Assembly (NCBI GenBank): GCA_031281485.1 | Contig: JAITFI010000073.1 | Location: 35,349 to 99,348, forward strand | Reading direction: 5' to 3' | Length of the DNA: 64,000 bases | Origin: Chitinispirillales bacterium | Lineage (GTDB): Bacteria; Fibrobacterota; Chitinivibrionia; Chitinivibrionales; Chitinispirillaceae | Shown here: piece after piece, positions 50,600 through 61,800 of the stretch | Layout: each line of letters opens with the position of its first letter | Position numbering within the stretch: the stretch's first letter is position 1 | The notes under the pieces: generated by a model | The model's input: the letters and a program-made list of their open reading frames with translations, nothing else | The model's database searches: none | Told to the model about the DNA's origin: nothing | Program-made: the position numbers and the translations under genes

Positions 50600-52654
50600 A
50601 TGAAAACGAAATGCGGAAAGACGACGGCGGTTGTTGCGGCGCTGGTTTTTGGGGTGGCGGGGTGGGCGTTTGGCCAACAGCCGCCGCCGGAGACCATCTA
50701 CGTTCCGGTGACTTTCTACGACTATCACTCCGACAGGTCCAACCCGGAGTTTGAGCAGCCGCATACGAGCGGGGTCAGAAGAGGTATGGTGGATAGCACG
50801 CTCGACGCCCAAAATAAGCCGCAACTGGGAAGAAGCCCTATGCGGAACTACGGCATAGCCCATTGGTTCCGCGATTGGAATACGTACATGGACGGCCCCT
50901 ACTCAAGGGGTAAAAACAAGGCTCCGTCGTACACTCCGGCGCCGGCCATCCGCACAAGGTGCGCCGACGCGACGCCGCGGTGCGATGAATGGAGTTCTAC
51001 GGTCACCCTCGTTGAACAGGTCGCCTCCGTCAGCCACGATACGGCGTTCAAGAACATCGTTATTCGGGATTCGCTGCCGTTCACTCTTACGAATACCACT
51101 ACCGGTATGTATCAGTTCAGCCGCAGGGGCAACAGCGGTTTTTTCTGGATAGACGGCAGGGGTTTCGGGAACGAGTGGGTGTCCGAGGGCAGCGCCAATC
51201 ACAATTTCGCCTTTACAATGGAGATGGAGTTCCCGTTCGACGCCAAGTCCGGGATGACGTTTAACTTTACCGGCGACGACGACGTTTGGGTCTTCATAGA
51301 CAACAAGCTGGTTCTTGATATCGGCGGGATACACAGCGAGGAGTCCGCCAGCTTCCAGCTTTCAAACGTGTTGCCGTCCTCTGAAATGGGCAAGCGGCAC
51401 ACTCTGCGCGTCTTCTACGCCGAGCGCCACTCCACCGGCTCCAACATCCTCATTCAGACGAACATTGTGGCCCCGCCCGCCGGCGTGGGCATAAGCACTA
51501 AGGACAACACCGGCACCGGCGGTATGGTCGGTACCACCATCAATAAATCCGCGGATACCACGATCACCCTGTACAGCGTGGTACGCAATGAAGACGGCAC
51601 CGTAAGGCAGCCGAACACCGAGTACGACTGCAACAACGTTACGTGGACGGTAAACGGAACGGTAATCGGCACGGGGTGCAGCATCCAGATAAGGGACTCC
51701 GTGGCCCGGGCCGAGGGCGTAAAGATAGAGGTAACCTACAGGGACCCCGACGCCGGCGAACTCAAAGGGTCGACCAACATGAACGTGAGGGCCCTGCCGC
51801 CCGTCGCGGTTCACATTCAGCGGGACTCGTTGCCCAAGCCTGCCACTACCCCTCCGGCGAACAGAAGCGACAACATATACTTCGGGGTCGGCGAGGATGA
51901 AGTGAGGATCTACGCCGTTTTGCGGGACAAGTACGGCAACTTCGCGGGCTACGCCGACGTCAAAAACCGGCAGAGCGGCGACAACAACAACTGGTGGGCT
52001 ACCGAAACCGCGCGCTGGGTAAGCGTGGACACCGCCGTGGCCACGGTGGACCCGAGGTCCGGCAGAAGCACCGTCGTCCACAAGGAGATGATGGGCGCGG
52101 GCACCCAAAAGGAGCTGGTGGTCTCCTATAGGGCTTGTTGGGCGAGGAGCTCCGGGAGCGGGGACACGTGCGTCACCTTGTACGACACGGTGAGCGTGGG
52201 CAGCCGCAGCCAGGGCAATATAGCCATAGGCCCCAACCCCTTCACCCCCGGTCCCGGCGGCGGCTCTCTGGCCGAGACCATAGGCGACAAGGGCAAAAAT
52301 TTCTATTTGAACGTGCTGACCGAAGGCGGCAAACGCACCAACCCCAACGACGCAAGAGGCGTGCTGATAGCGGTTGACGCCCCCAGCCCCTTAGACGGCA
52401 AAGGCGAGGGCGCAAGCAAACGCTACGGCAAGTTAGTAATATACGACGCCGTGGGTAACGTGGTAAGAACGGAAGCCCTCTATTCCGCGGACGGGGCGAG
52501 AAGCTCCTACGGATTCGTCTGGGACGGAAAAAACGCCAACGGCAGGTTCGTCGGCCCGGGGACATACTTGGTACGCATAATAGGCAAAGAAGCGAAGAGC
52601 GGGGGGAGCTCGGTTACCCTTCAGAGGAAGATCGGGGTGAAGGGGGCAAAATAA
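50600..52654 (+). CDS. Secreted fibro-slime domain protein
   Basis: A 684-residue secreted protein. GGGAGGG lies before ATG 50600; the open frame from 50540 has no ribosome site and would delay the signal peptide (TTAVVAALVFGVAGWAFG). Residues about 20-265 are the fibro-slime domain, a PA14-like fold: ETIYVPVTFYDYHSD at the start, MEMEFPFDAKSGMTFNFTGDDDVWVFIDNKLVLDIGG (in two parts) and HTLRVFYAERH. Two Ig-like regions follow (about 300-520). The last 120 residues are the FlgD/sorting-like module (IAIGPNPFTPGPGGG...VIYDAVGNVV...NGRFVGPGTYLVRI). Fibro-slime proteins are linked to adhesion to cellulose in Fibrobacter. The nuclease-like gene overlaps its stop by one base. Confidence 0.9.
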   Translation: MKTKCGKTTAVVAALVFGVAGWAFGQQPPPETIYVPVTFYDYHSDRSNPEFEQPHTSGVRRGMVDSTLDAQNKPQLGRSPMRNYGIAHWFRDWNTYMDGPYSRGKNKAPSYTPAPAIRTRCADATPRCDEWSSTVTLVEQVASVSHDTAFKNIVIRDSLPFTLTNTTTGMYQFSRRGNSGFFWIDGRGFGNEWVSEGSANHNFAFTMEMEFPFDAKSGMTFNFTGDDDVWVFIDNKLVLDIGGIHSEESASFQLSNVLPSSEMGKRHTLRVFYAERHSTGSNILIQTNIVAPPAGVGISTKDNTGTGGMVGTTINKSADTTITLYSVVRNEDGTVRQPNTEYDCNNVTWTVNGTVIGTGCSIQIRDSVARAEGVKIEVTYRDPDAGELKGSTNMNVRALPPVAVHIQRDSLPKPATTPPANRSDNIYFGVGEDEVRIYAVLRDKYGNFAGYADVKNRQSGDNNNWWATETARWVSVDTAVATVDPRSGRSTVVHKEMMGAGTQKELVVSYRACWARSSGSGDTCVTLYDTVSVGSRSQGNIAIGPNPFTPGPGGGSLAETIGDKGKNFYLNVLTEGGKRTNPNDARGVLIAVDAPSPLDGKGEGASKRYGKLVIYDAVGNVVRTEALYSADGARSSYGFVWDGKNANGRFVGPGTYLVRIIGKEAKSGGSSVTLQRKIGVKGAK

Positions 52655-53373
52655 TGACGGATCAGGAATTGAAGGATTTGGTGGCGAGCCTTGCCGAGGA
52701 TCGCAAGAAATCTCGCGAGGAATTCGAGAAATCTCGCGAGGAATTCGACCGGCGGATGAAAGAATCTCGCGAGAAATTCGACCGGCGGATGGAAGAAACC
52801 GCTCGGGTAATGGAAGAACTCGGGCGTAAAGTAGACAAAGTCTGCGGCAAAGTCGGTGGGGTAGACGAAAGCGGCGCTCAAGTTGATCGACAGTTGGAAA
52901 AAACAGCTCGGACAATGGAAGAACTCGGGCGTAAAGTGGACAAAGTCTGCGGCAAGATGGGCGGGATAGACGAAAATCTCGGCTACCATGCCGAATTGTT
53001 CTTTCAGGACGCGTTCAGAAGAAAAAAAGTGTTCGGCGGAGTGCGCTATGACTATATAGACACCAATACCGAAAGAGAAGGCGACAGCGGAAAGATGGAA
53101 GTCGACATCATGCTGTATAACGGCGACTCCGTGGCCCTTATCGAAGTGAAAAACAGAATACACCCGAACTTCGTAAAAGAGTTCGCGAATGACCGCGTTA
53201 AAAAATTTAGGACGCTGTATCCTGATTATGACGACTATAAACTATATCTCGGCATCGCGGCTTTCTCTTTTGACAAAAAAGTACTGGAAGAAGCGAAAAC
53301 TTACGGTGTAGGTATAGTGAAACAGCTTGGGGAAGGGATTGAGGTTGAGGCGGATGGTTTGAAGGCTTATTAA
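52654..53373 (+). CDS. Coiled-coil protein with a PD-(D/E)XK nuclease-like domain
   Basis: A 239-residue cytoplasmic protein. Residues 10-105 form a long charged coiled coil with two near-identical repeats (MEELGRKVDKVCGK twice) and three SREEFDRR-type units. The C-terminal half has a PD-(D/E)XK signature: Asp151 and Glu164-Val-Lys166 in EVDIMLYNGDSVALIEVKN, with an upstream Glu in the first helix (YHAELFFQDAF). It resembles a group found in many copies in cyanobacteria and other bacteria, labelled DUF3782 or nuclease-like, with no proven substrate. ATG overlaps the stop of the fibro-slime gene (TAATG), so it is translated with that gene. Confidence 0.75.
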   Translation: MTDQELKDLVASLAEDRKKSREEFEKSREEFDRRMKESREKFDRRMEETARVMEELGRKVDKVCGKVGGVDESGAQVDRQLEKTARTMEELGRKVDKVCGKMGGIDENLGYHAELFFQDAFRRKKVFGGVRYDYIDTNTEREGDSGKMEVDIMLYNGDSVALIEVKNRIHPNFVKEFANDRVKKFRTLYPDYDDYKLYLGIAAFSFDKKVLEEAKTYGVGIVKQLGEGIEVEADGLKAY

Positions 53374-53441
53374 ACTGTAAACAATTTGTGCCGTACGTAC
53401 AATACAATAATAAAAGAACAATTAAGAAGGAGGGTAACAAA

Positions 53442-56400
53442 ATGACAGCTCTGTTTACGAAAGCCTCGCGTTCGGGCGCAGTCGCTGCGTTCCTTGTGCT
53501 GGCCGTGGTTGTGGGAGGGGCGTTCGCGCAAAACGGGAAGCGAAAGACGCCGGGGTCGGATATCTGCGTGGCGAAAACTATGGCGGACTATGAAGACGCC
53601 AATTATTCGACCATACAGGCGGCTGTAAACGCGGCGAGGCCGGGGCAGGTCATTGAGATACTCGATACCGAAACCTATGAGGGGCAGGTGACGATCGACG
53701 GACGGGACGTCAGCCCGTGGGCAGGGGTTACCGGGGGAAAGAACGGGATCACCATCAGGTACGTGCCGGTGGGCGGAGCGGCGGGGGCGGCATGGAACCA
53801 TCCGAGGCCTACTATAAGGTATAGAGACATAAACAACACGCATCCGAGAAACTCGTCGGAGGCTCAGCAGGATAACGAACTGACCGGTGCGGGAAACTTT
53901 GAGACCAACGGGGCGTTGCGCGTTTTGCGGGCCAAAGGCGTCACGATTGAAGGTATCGCGGTCGACGGGGGAGGCTCGTTTGCTTTTGGGGCGACAGGTG
54001 TGTGGTGCCCTAAAAGCGGTGGGGACTGCTCACCGCTGTTTCACGGAAACGCCGCTATAACGCTTGCGGTGGCCGGACAAGTTACGATCAGGGATTGCGA
54101 TCTCAAGAATGCGTATTTCGGCATAAACGTAAAAGACAGAAACACGGGCGGCGTTTTCGGAAACCCGAACGTAGCGGATAGAGACTCAACCGTCCCGCTG
54201 TCAAATTTCGGTTTGGTGGGCGGGCATCTCTTTGAATACAACAAGATAAACAATAACGTGGTGGGCTTGTTCTTTGAGTCGGCGTGGGACTTGGGGTCGA
54301 CCGTTCGCTATAACCTTATATACGGCAATAAGATAGGTAATAGACCTTCGTCGTTCCCTGACGTGGAAAAGAACAACCAGAACGCCGGCGCGTTCCTGTT
54401 TAAGGACATGTACCTCTCGCCGATCGCGATTTACAACAATACGTTGTACGATAATACCGGAAACTTCTGCGGCCATTGGCAGGCGGGCGGGCAGCACCTC
54501 ATATTTAATAACATATTCAGCAAGTCGAATCCGAGTCAAAATCCGGGCAACGATCACATGTCGTTGGACGGGAAGTTCCCGTTCCGTATGAACAATTGCC
54601 TTTTTTCCATTGACGCGACCAAAGTGCAAGCTCAATGTCAAACTAATTATAATTGCGCCGCCAACAGTGCAATTGCGCCGGGAGGTTGCTTTGTTGCGGC
54701 GCTTCAGGATAACGCCGCTTTTCCTCAAGTTCAAGGAACACAGACAAATATTACTAACTGCAGCAACCCCAATGCGAGTCAGCCGGAGAGACAGAACATA
54801 GTTAGCCCGGGCTATGTGTTTACAAGTATGAAAGGCGCCAATAATACGAATATCACGATTCCGGCGACCAACGAAATCCGCTGGTTGCAGACAGAGGGCG
54901 GCACCGTCGGTCAGGGCAATCAGACATCAACTCTTCCGACTCTGTTCAAGTCGCTCACCCCGACGTCGGCTGATTTTCTCGTTCCCGACTGGGATAATGA
55001 GCTGGTCACAAGGTATATAAAGAATAAAGGCTGGGCCGCCGCCGGCATCCGCAATAATGACGGAAGTATCGCCGACCTCGGCGCCATACCCTCCACCGGC
55101 GTCCGCCAGACCACCGTCGCTCGAATCATGCCCACCGCCGTGGTTATCCTGAGCGGGGGAGGGGCCAACGCCGCCGCCAAATTCTCTTTGAAAGTTGACA
55201 ATGGCACCCTGAACAATCCGAAAATAAAGCTATTGAGGTGGATCGCCCCGATACCGACAAACACATTGGAGAATGAGGGCGATGGGACCAGTCAGACGAA
55301 TCCGACGGGCGGAAACTGGCCGCAGAGGATGAGACCCATTGCGCAAAACGCTATCAGCACCATCACCAACACATCGGCGGTAACGGTCGGCAATAACTCG
55401 TTTAACTTCACAACCGGAAAGACCGTCGTCCCCAAGTACGGTTTCTTTGAGATAATCGTGGAGGGCACCGACGCGAACGGAAACGCCGTCGCCTCCGACG
55501 TGGGCTTCCTCCCCTACCGTGAGTTACAGTACTTTTTGGATATAACGGTGCATAACGGCGACAATACCACGGCGCTTACCACGGTAAAAGCGGGAGAGCC
55601 GTACCGCATCCGTGTCGCGACGCGCTGCGCCCAAGGGGTAACCCCGTGCCCGAGCACTCTCAGCGAGATTGAGTACAGTTTGCTCTCCGGTCCTACGGCG
55701 TTTATTCGTAACTCCGCGAACGGCGATACGCTCAGTTACGAACGTAATGTGGCGTTTCCCAAGAACTACTCCGGTTATTATTTCAGCGTCGCCGGCCCGG
55801 AGACCATCTTCGGCTCCGGGACTGCCATCGTCAGCAATAACAGGGTGTCGTTCATAGGCACCTTAGACCTCACGGTAAAGCCGGGCGCCCCCGCCAAGGC
55901 CGTCTTCACCGACCCGATCTCTTTAGCCCAATTGGGCTCCGCGCCCGCCCCGGTTATAAACCGCGGCGTGGACAGGCCGGTTATCGTTGAGGTTCAGGAC
56001 AGGTTCGGCAACGCCGTGGACACCGCCGTTCAGGTTACGGTTAGCGTTAACCCCGCGAATCCCGCGGTCACAACCGATTGCCCCACTTGCGGCGACGTGG
56101 GCGCTTCCTCCGCCAATATGACGCAGAAGACCGCGTCTACATCCGCGTCTACGGGGCAGGTCACGTTTAACGCGAAGGCGGTCAGCGGCGCGACGGGGCA
56201 GACTTTCGACATGACCGCCACCGTCGCCGGCATTAGCAATCAATCGGACAAGGAAAACATCGGCCGTCTGCGTTTGGGACGCGCTCTAGATCGTTTCGAA
56301 GTCTTCTACAGCGACAACGGGCCGAGCAAGCAGTGGCAAACTTACTTTGATCCCAGCGTAATCATAGATAAAAATGTGGGCGAGTGGGAGCAGATAACCG

Positions 56401-58571
56401 TCAAGGTTGTCGTCGGCGACACGGTCGTCACGAGCCGCCGCAGCGAGTTTGTGCTGGTCAGCCCGAGCGACAACAATTTGATCTTCAGCGCGACCCAAGG
56501 GGGGGCCGCCGCAACGATATTTCCGCTTACAAGCGGCGTGGCGACCTTCTGGGTCAGCACGGCTCCGGGGACCGACAGGGATATCGTCAACGCCGGTATA
56601 AACGTTTACGCGTTGAACACTAACGATCCGAACGATCTTGACGCCTCTATCTCGTCGGGCGGCAGGGAGAACATCAACTTCACCAAGCTTTCCACCTCCA
56701 TCAAGTACGCGGTGGTGTACGGCGACGGTCAGGGGCGTCCGGACAGTTTGAAGATAGTATATCAGGAGGGCGGCGCGCCGCTCTCCAGCGCGGGGGCGAA
56801 GCCTACCAGAGTTACGCTGACTTGGGGCGGGGTTGAGTTGTCCGCGTCAGCCGGCGCCATAGAGGTTATTGACGACGTGACGTTGCGCGTTAACAGTCTT
56901 ACCGTCGCGGCGGGGAGTAAGCCTACGGGTTACACGTCCATCGCGGGTGTGGGGCGCGGGCTTGTGACGGTGTACGGCGGCAGCGCGGGGGCGGACGCGG
57001 TTGAGAACGGGTTCGACGTGTACGACGGCGTCGGGCCGCTTTTGGCCAACGGTGACGAGGGCGACGGGGCCGGATCCAGCGGTCCGAGGATTTACGATAA
57101 CTCTGACAACAACGAGGTAGACACGTTGAGCGTAACGATATCCGAGGATATCAACGTCAGCGGGTTGAAGACGCTGTTGTACGCGGCGGGGCCCGCGGAG
57201 CCGACGGGATTGACGGGAACGCGGCTTGACGTGATTGAGGTTTTGGGCGCCGGTCCCACATACAAGCTGGTTGTAAAGCCGCAAGGCGGCGGAGCCAACC
57301 CTGTTGTGAACGGGTGGATAAAGCTCGACTACGAGGGAACCGCCGTCGTTACCGATATGGCGGGTACGCAGTCGGGAGGCGTCATACCGGACAACAAGCC
57401 GAACGCCGCCAACCGCTGGGTGCAGCTCAAGCCCTACGAACTTACGCCTGAAGTCAGAAGCGCTTGGTATACCGGCAACAACGCGGTTGGCAAGCCCGAC
57501 TACGCCTATGTGGTGTTTAACAAGACGGTAAGGCCGGACTGGTTCGTGGACTCGGAAGGGACGAATGGGACGGTGAACTTCGGCACGTCCATCACGATTA
57601 ACGCGGGAAATATCAACGATCTCTTCGAATTAAGGGGCGACACGCTTGTGGTAGACCTCTTGATCGCGGCTCCGGCGATCGCGTCGACCACGGCGCCCAT
57701 CAGGACCACCGGCGACATAGAGTATTCGTTTAGCTACCAAAGCGGTAAAGATTGGTCTACAACGCGCGGTACGGGCGCGACCGCCGCCAAGGACAGGGCC
57801 GCGCCGGTGCTGGCCAGACCCGCCACCTTGAAGACCGGTTCGCCAAAGAGCGACGGTTCCTTTAATCAGGACACGCTTATAGTGTACTTCAGCGAGCAGA
57901 TAAGCGCGGCGTCCGCGGGCGGCGCCAACGGCGATCCGTTGAGGCTGAAGACGAAAGGCGGGGCGGGCGACAGGTTCGGGGAGTTACAACCCGGTTTACG
58001 CCTGAATGGAGGGGTCGATTACGACAGAACGAGCGGGTACTATATAGCGAGATACGTGGTGGACCCGGACTTCGATATAGATAATTACCCTGAACCGGGC
58101 GACTCCGTGCAAATATACAAGTTCGCCGATGTCGGGGACAATCAGGAACCGTCCAACGTGCAGAGAGATGAAAACAACAAGTGGCAGCCGCTGGTGGTTG
58201 ACCGCGCGGCGAATTGGACGGTCAAGATCAAGAGGAACCCGTTCACAGCCGACGCTTCGGGGTCGAAAGACATGGAAATAGAGTTCTCGCCCAACGCCAG
58301 AGGCGTGACGACGGCGGCGGTAAAGACCAAGATAACGATATTCGACAATATCGGCTCGCGGGTGGTTGATACGACTGTTGACAACAGCGCGAACCCCGCC
58401 GTGAAAAAGGTCACCTTTAAATGGCGCGGCGAGAACATGAAAGGCCGCTTGGTGGGTACCGGCAGCTACCTCCTCAAAGCGACATGCGAGTCCAAAGCCG
58501 AAGGGGACAGTAAGGCGGACGTGTACAAAGTGCCGCCGCAGATGTTGGGTGTTGTTAGGGGTAAGCAGTAA
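53442..58571 (+). CDS. Giant secreted beta-helix protein 1
   Basis: A 1,709-residue secreted protein. AGAAGGAGGG before ATG 53442 sets the start. A signal peptide (AAFLVLAVVVGGAFA) precedes a right-handed parallel beta-helix (about 25-400) of pectate-lyase type: YSTIQAAVNAARPGQVIEILD, GVTIEGIAVDGGG, ITLAVAGQVTIRDCDLKNAYFG, FNNIFSKSN. No catalytic set can be assigned, so it may bind rather than cut. Ig-like regions follow (about 620-1,000: PVIVEVQDRFGNAVDTAVQV), then repeats with VVYGDGQGRPDS. The last 110 residues are the FlgD/sorting-like module (RNPFTADASGS...IFDNIGSRVVDTTVDN...GRLVGTGSYLLKATCE). The second giant is its paralogue. Confidence 0.85.
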   Translation: MTALFTKASRSGAVAAFLVLAVVVGGAFAQNGKRKTPGSDICVAKTMADYEDANYSTIQAAVNAARPGQVIEILDTETYEGQVTIDGRDVSPWAGVTGGKNGITIRYVPVGGAAGAAWNHPRPTIRYRDINNTHPRNSSEAQQDNELTGAGNFETNGALRVLRAKGVTIEGIAVDGGGSFAFGATGVWCPKSGGDCSPLFHGNAAITLAVAGQVTIRDCDLKNAYFGINVKDRNTGGVFGNPNVADRDSTVPLSNFGLVGGHLFEYNKINNNVVGLFFESAWDLGSTVRYNLIYGNKIGNRPSSFPDVEKNNQNAGAFLFKDMYLSPIAIYNNTLYDNTGNFCGHWQAGGQHLIFNNIFSKSNPSQNPGNDHMSLDGKFPFRMNNCLFSIDATKVQAQCQTNYNCAANSAIAPGGCFVAALQDNAAFPQVQGTQTNITNCSNPNASQPERQNIVSPGYVFTSMKGANNTNITIPATNEIRWLQTEGGTVGQGNQTSTLPTLFKSLTPTSADFLVPDWDNELVTRYIKNKGWAAAGIRNNDGSIADLGAIPSTGVRQTTVARIMPTAVVILSGGGANAAAKFSLKVDNGTLNNPKIKLLRWIAPIPTNTLENEGDGTSQTNPTGGNWPQRMRPIAQNAISTITNTSAVTVGNNSFNFTTGKTVVPKYGFFEIIVEGTDANGNAVASDVGFLPYRELQYFLDITVHNGDNTTALTTVKAGEPYRIRVATRCAQGVTPCPSTLSEIEYSLLSGPTAFIRNSANGDTLSYERNVAFPKNYSGYYFSVAGPETIFGSGTAIVSNNRVSFIGTLDLTVKPGAPAKAVFTDPISLAQLGSAPAPVINRGVDRPVIVEVQDRFGNAVDTAVQVTVSVNPANPAVTTDCPTCGDVGASSANMTQKTASTSASTGQVTFNAKAVSGATGQTFDMTATVAGISNQSDKENIGRLRLGRALDRFEVFYSDNGPSKQWQTYFDPSVIIDKNVGEWEQITVKVVVGDTVVTSRRSEFVLVSPSDNNLIFSATQGGAAATIFPLTSGVATFWVSTAPGTDRDIVNAGINVYALNTNDPNDLDASISSGGRENINFTKLSTSIKYAVVYGDGQGRPDSLKIVYQEGGAPLSSAGAKPTRVTLTWGGVELSASAGAIEVIDDVTLRVNSLTVAAGSKPTGYTSIAGVGRGLVTVYGGSAGADAVENGFDVYDGVGPLLANGDEGDGAGSSGPRIYDNSDNNEVDTLSVTISEDINVSGLKTLLYAAGPAEPTGLTGTRLDVIEVLGAGPTYKLVVKPQGGGANPVVNGWIKLDYEGTAVVTDMAGTQSGGVIPDNKPNAANRWVQLKPYELTPEVRSAWYTGNNAVGKPDYAYVVFNKTVRPDWFVDSEGTNGTVNFGTSITINAGNINDLFELRGDTLVVDLLIAAPAIASTTAPIRTTGDIEYSFSYQSGKDWSTTRGTGATAAKDRAAPVLARPATLKTGSPKSDGSFNQDTLIVYFSEQISAASAGGANGDPLRLKTKGGAGDRFGELQPGLRLNGGVDYDRTSGYYIARYVVDPDFDIDNYPEPGDSVQIYKFADVGDNQEPSNVQRDENNKWQPLVVDRAANWTVKIKRNPFTADASGSKDMEIEFSPNARGVTTAAVKTKITIFDNIGSRVVDTTVDNSANPAVKKVTFKWRGENMKGRLVGTGSYLLKATCESKAEGDSKADVYKVPPQMLGVVRGKQ

Positions 58572-58630
58572 AATCTTTTAAATCTTTTAAAGTCAAAATC
58601 TTTAAAATCTTTAAAATCAAATTCATATTT

Positions 58631-58792
58631 AGACGAAAGGGCGCGATAAATCGCGCCCTTTCATAGAATATGCGGGGCTAAACCCCGCATATAAAGTCAA
58701 CGTCAAAAGAAAAAAGCTTTTGACGTTGATTTTGATTTTATATGCGGGGTTCAGCCCCGCATATCCTATGAAGCCCCGAAGGGGCTTCGTCT
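58631..58792. repeat. Modular palindromic repeat, copy F
   Basis: Left outer hairpin GGGCGCGATAAATCGCGCCC, right outer hairpin AAGCCCCGAAGGGGCTT, with GCGGGG hairpins inside (one position changed on the right, GGTTCAGCC). It lies between the two giant genes and reaches to within about 35 bp of the second. Confidence 0.88.
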
Positions 58793-58836
58793 AAAAAAGA
58801 TTTAAAGAATTTGACTTTAAAAAAAAGGAGATTAAT

Positions 58837-61800
58837 ATGACGACCAGGCTTTCTATTTTTGTATTCGTCCTGACGCTATTTGTTGTTTCTGCCGGTTTTG
58901 CGCAGAAGGCCCCGGCGCCGGGAACGCACATCACCGTGTCTAAGACGACGACGCCAACCCAAGACAATCCGGACGTCGGTATGTACAGGACCATACAGGA
59001 GGCCGTCAACGCGGCTACGAACGGGCAGGTCATCGAGATACTTGATACGGAGATTTACGACGAGCAGGTCACGATAGACGGTCGGGACGTCAGCCCGTGG
59101 GACGGGCACAACGGGGGGATAACCAGAGTGGTGGGGAAGAAGAACGGGATTACCATACGGTATGTGCCGACGGCGGCGGAAAAGGCGAGGGGGAATTACA
59201 GACGGCCTACCATCAGGTATAAGGATACGAGGAATCAGAGTCCAAAGACCCCGGCCGAATCAACAACGGAGGGGGAGTTGCCGGGTAGTTCGGGCAACTT
59301 CGAGACTTGCGGGGCGCTGAGGATCATCCGGGCGCAGGGCGTTACGATAGACGGGATAGCGGTAGACGGCGGGGGGCAGTCGTTGTTTGCTTGGCCGTCC
59401 GTTTGGAACAGCATGCATTCGCTTGTTCATGGAAACGCGGCCATTACGCTGGTTGTGGCGGGCGGCGCGGTCATCAGGAACTGCGATCTCCGCAACGCCT
59501 ATATCGGGCTGAACGTTAAGGACAGGAACACCGGCGGCGTCTTCGGTATGCGCAACCCCGCCGACCCGGACGATCCGGTGCCGCTCTCAGGTTTCGGCAA
59601 GGTCGGGTACCACCTCATAGAGTACAACCGAATTCACGAAAACGCGCTGGGCATATTCTTTGAGTCGGCTTGGGATTTGGGGTCTACCGTGCGCTATAAC
59701 CTCGTTTACAACAATGTCAACGACGCGACGACTAAGGCCTTTATCAACGGTGGCTCTTTTCCGGGCGACGTGAAGCAGAATATGGCCAGCGGGGCGATCA
59801 TGTTCAAGGATATGGTCTACTCGCCCGTAGCAATCTACAACAATACGTTTTACCGCAACGAGATGAACTTTATAGGCAATTGGAAGATCGGCGCGCCGCA
59901 CCTTTTGTTCAATAATATCTTCGGTAAGTCAACGGTTCAGGTATCCGCAAACGGCGCCAACGCGCCCGCTTTCGGATATGACTTTATGGCTATGGACGGC
60001 ATGTTCCAGTACCGTATGCACAACAGCACGTTCAGCGCCTATCTTAAAATAGACGCCCAGGGGCAGGAAGTATACGTGGATTACACATGCAGCCCTCAAA
60101 GTTATGATACGCTTTGGGTTCGCGACGTCTCGGTATGGAATTCATTCGCCACGCCCGTAAAATCTAAATTGCGGATAGATTATACCTATTGCGGGAAATC
60201 GAAAGAGGAGGACGCGGTGGTGCCGGGCGCTCTCCTTACCGGAGGGTCGTACGGGTTTCCGACCGACGCCAATATACGCTGGCTTGAAATGTCGAGACAG
60301 ACGGTTACGACCACGCAGTCCCGGAAGTCGCTTGTACTGCCCGACCTCTTCCAGTCTACCGACACGGCCAACCCTAAGTTCTTGTGGCCGGATTGGGATC
60401 ACCAGTACGTTAAAGACTATATACAGAACAAGGGATGGCAAACCGTAGGCATACGCAACGCGGACGGCCAAATAGCCGACCTCGGCGCGATATCCTCAAA
60501 CAACGACATCCATCAGCCCACGCTCGTGAGGATCAAGCCGACCAATGTGGTATTGCTCAGCGGCACTACGGCGAAGGCGAGTTTCTTCCTCACGCTCGAA
60601 AGCGGCACGATGACCAATCCCAAAATAAAGTTTCTCCGTTGGATCGTGCCGCTGCCCAACGCTTACAGCAACTTCGGAGGCAGTCAAGATCCCATCATCA
60701 AGACGGGTTCCATCCACAATATAACGCCGCCGGCGACGACCCTGAATTTCGGCCCGAATAACTTAGATATCACCATTCCGTCGCTTACCGTGCGCGACTC
60801 GTTGTTCGGCTTCTTTGAAATGGTGGTGGAGGGGACGAACGCCAACGGCCAGACCGTCTCCGACGTGGGCTTTCTGCCCTACCGCAACCTCGATTACAAG
60901 TTGGACATAAGGGTCTTTGCCGGCAACGCGACGACTACTACCGGACGAGGCCTTGATACCGTCAGGGTGGGCGAGCCCTATAAGATGGTGGTCACCCCGC
61001 AGAGGAGCAACGGCACCTCTGTCAATTATAACCTGAACGAGGTGACGTACGACCTGCTTTCCGACGCCGCGGCGTTTATGTACAATGTCCCGGTCAGCGC
61101 GCCGCCGCAGAATCCGCTTGTTCAGGATGTCAACTTGCCCTCGGCGGGGAAGACCTACAACGTCTATTTCACCCACGCCGGCGCGGAGACGATCATGGGC
61201 GCGGGAGTTTACGATCAGGGCGCCAACCACTTGGTTTTCCTCGGGACGAAAGACCTGGTGGTAAGGCCCGGTTCCCCGGACCGCATAGTATTCGTTGACC
61301 CTATACCGTCAAGCCAATTGGGCACGGCCCCGCCCACCGTTATAAACCGCGGCGTGGACAGGGAGGTTCTCGTTGAGGTTAGGGACAAGTACGACAACCC
61401 CGTCGACACGGCGGTGGGGGTTTCCATTCTCTCCGATCACCCCGAAATCGGGGATATTGCCGTGAAGAATGTGAATACCGATAGGGCTACCGGCATCGCG
61501 ACGTTTATAGCGAGGACGGGGCCTTCAGCCGCGTCCGGGCAAATTTTTGAGATGACCGCCTCCTTCGCCAGCGGTTCGGCAAGCGGTTCGGATAAAGGGA
61601 AGCTGCGCGTGGGCCGCGCCTTCGACCGCCTCGAAGTCTTCTACAGCGACAACGGGCCGGGCAAGCAGTGGCAGGAGTACTTCGACCCTACGGCGGTAAT
61701 CGACACGACGGCGGGCGCTTGGGTGCAGATAACGGTCAAGGTGGTGGTGGGCGACAGCGTCAACACCGGCCGCCCCAACCAATTTGTGTTGATAAGCCCC

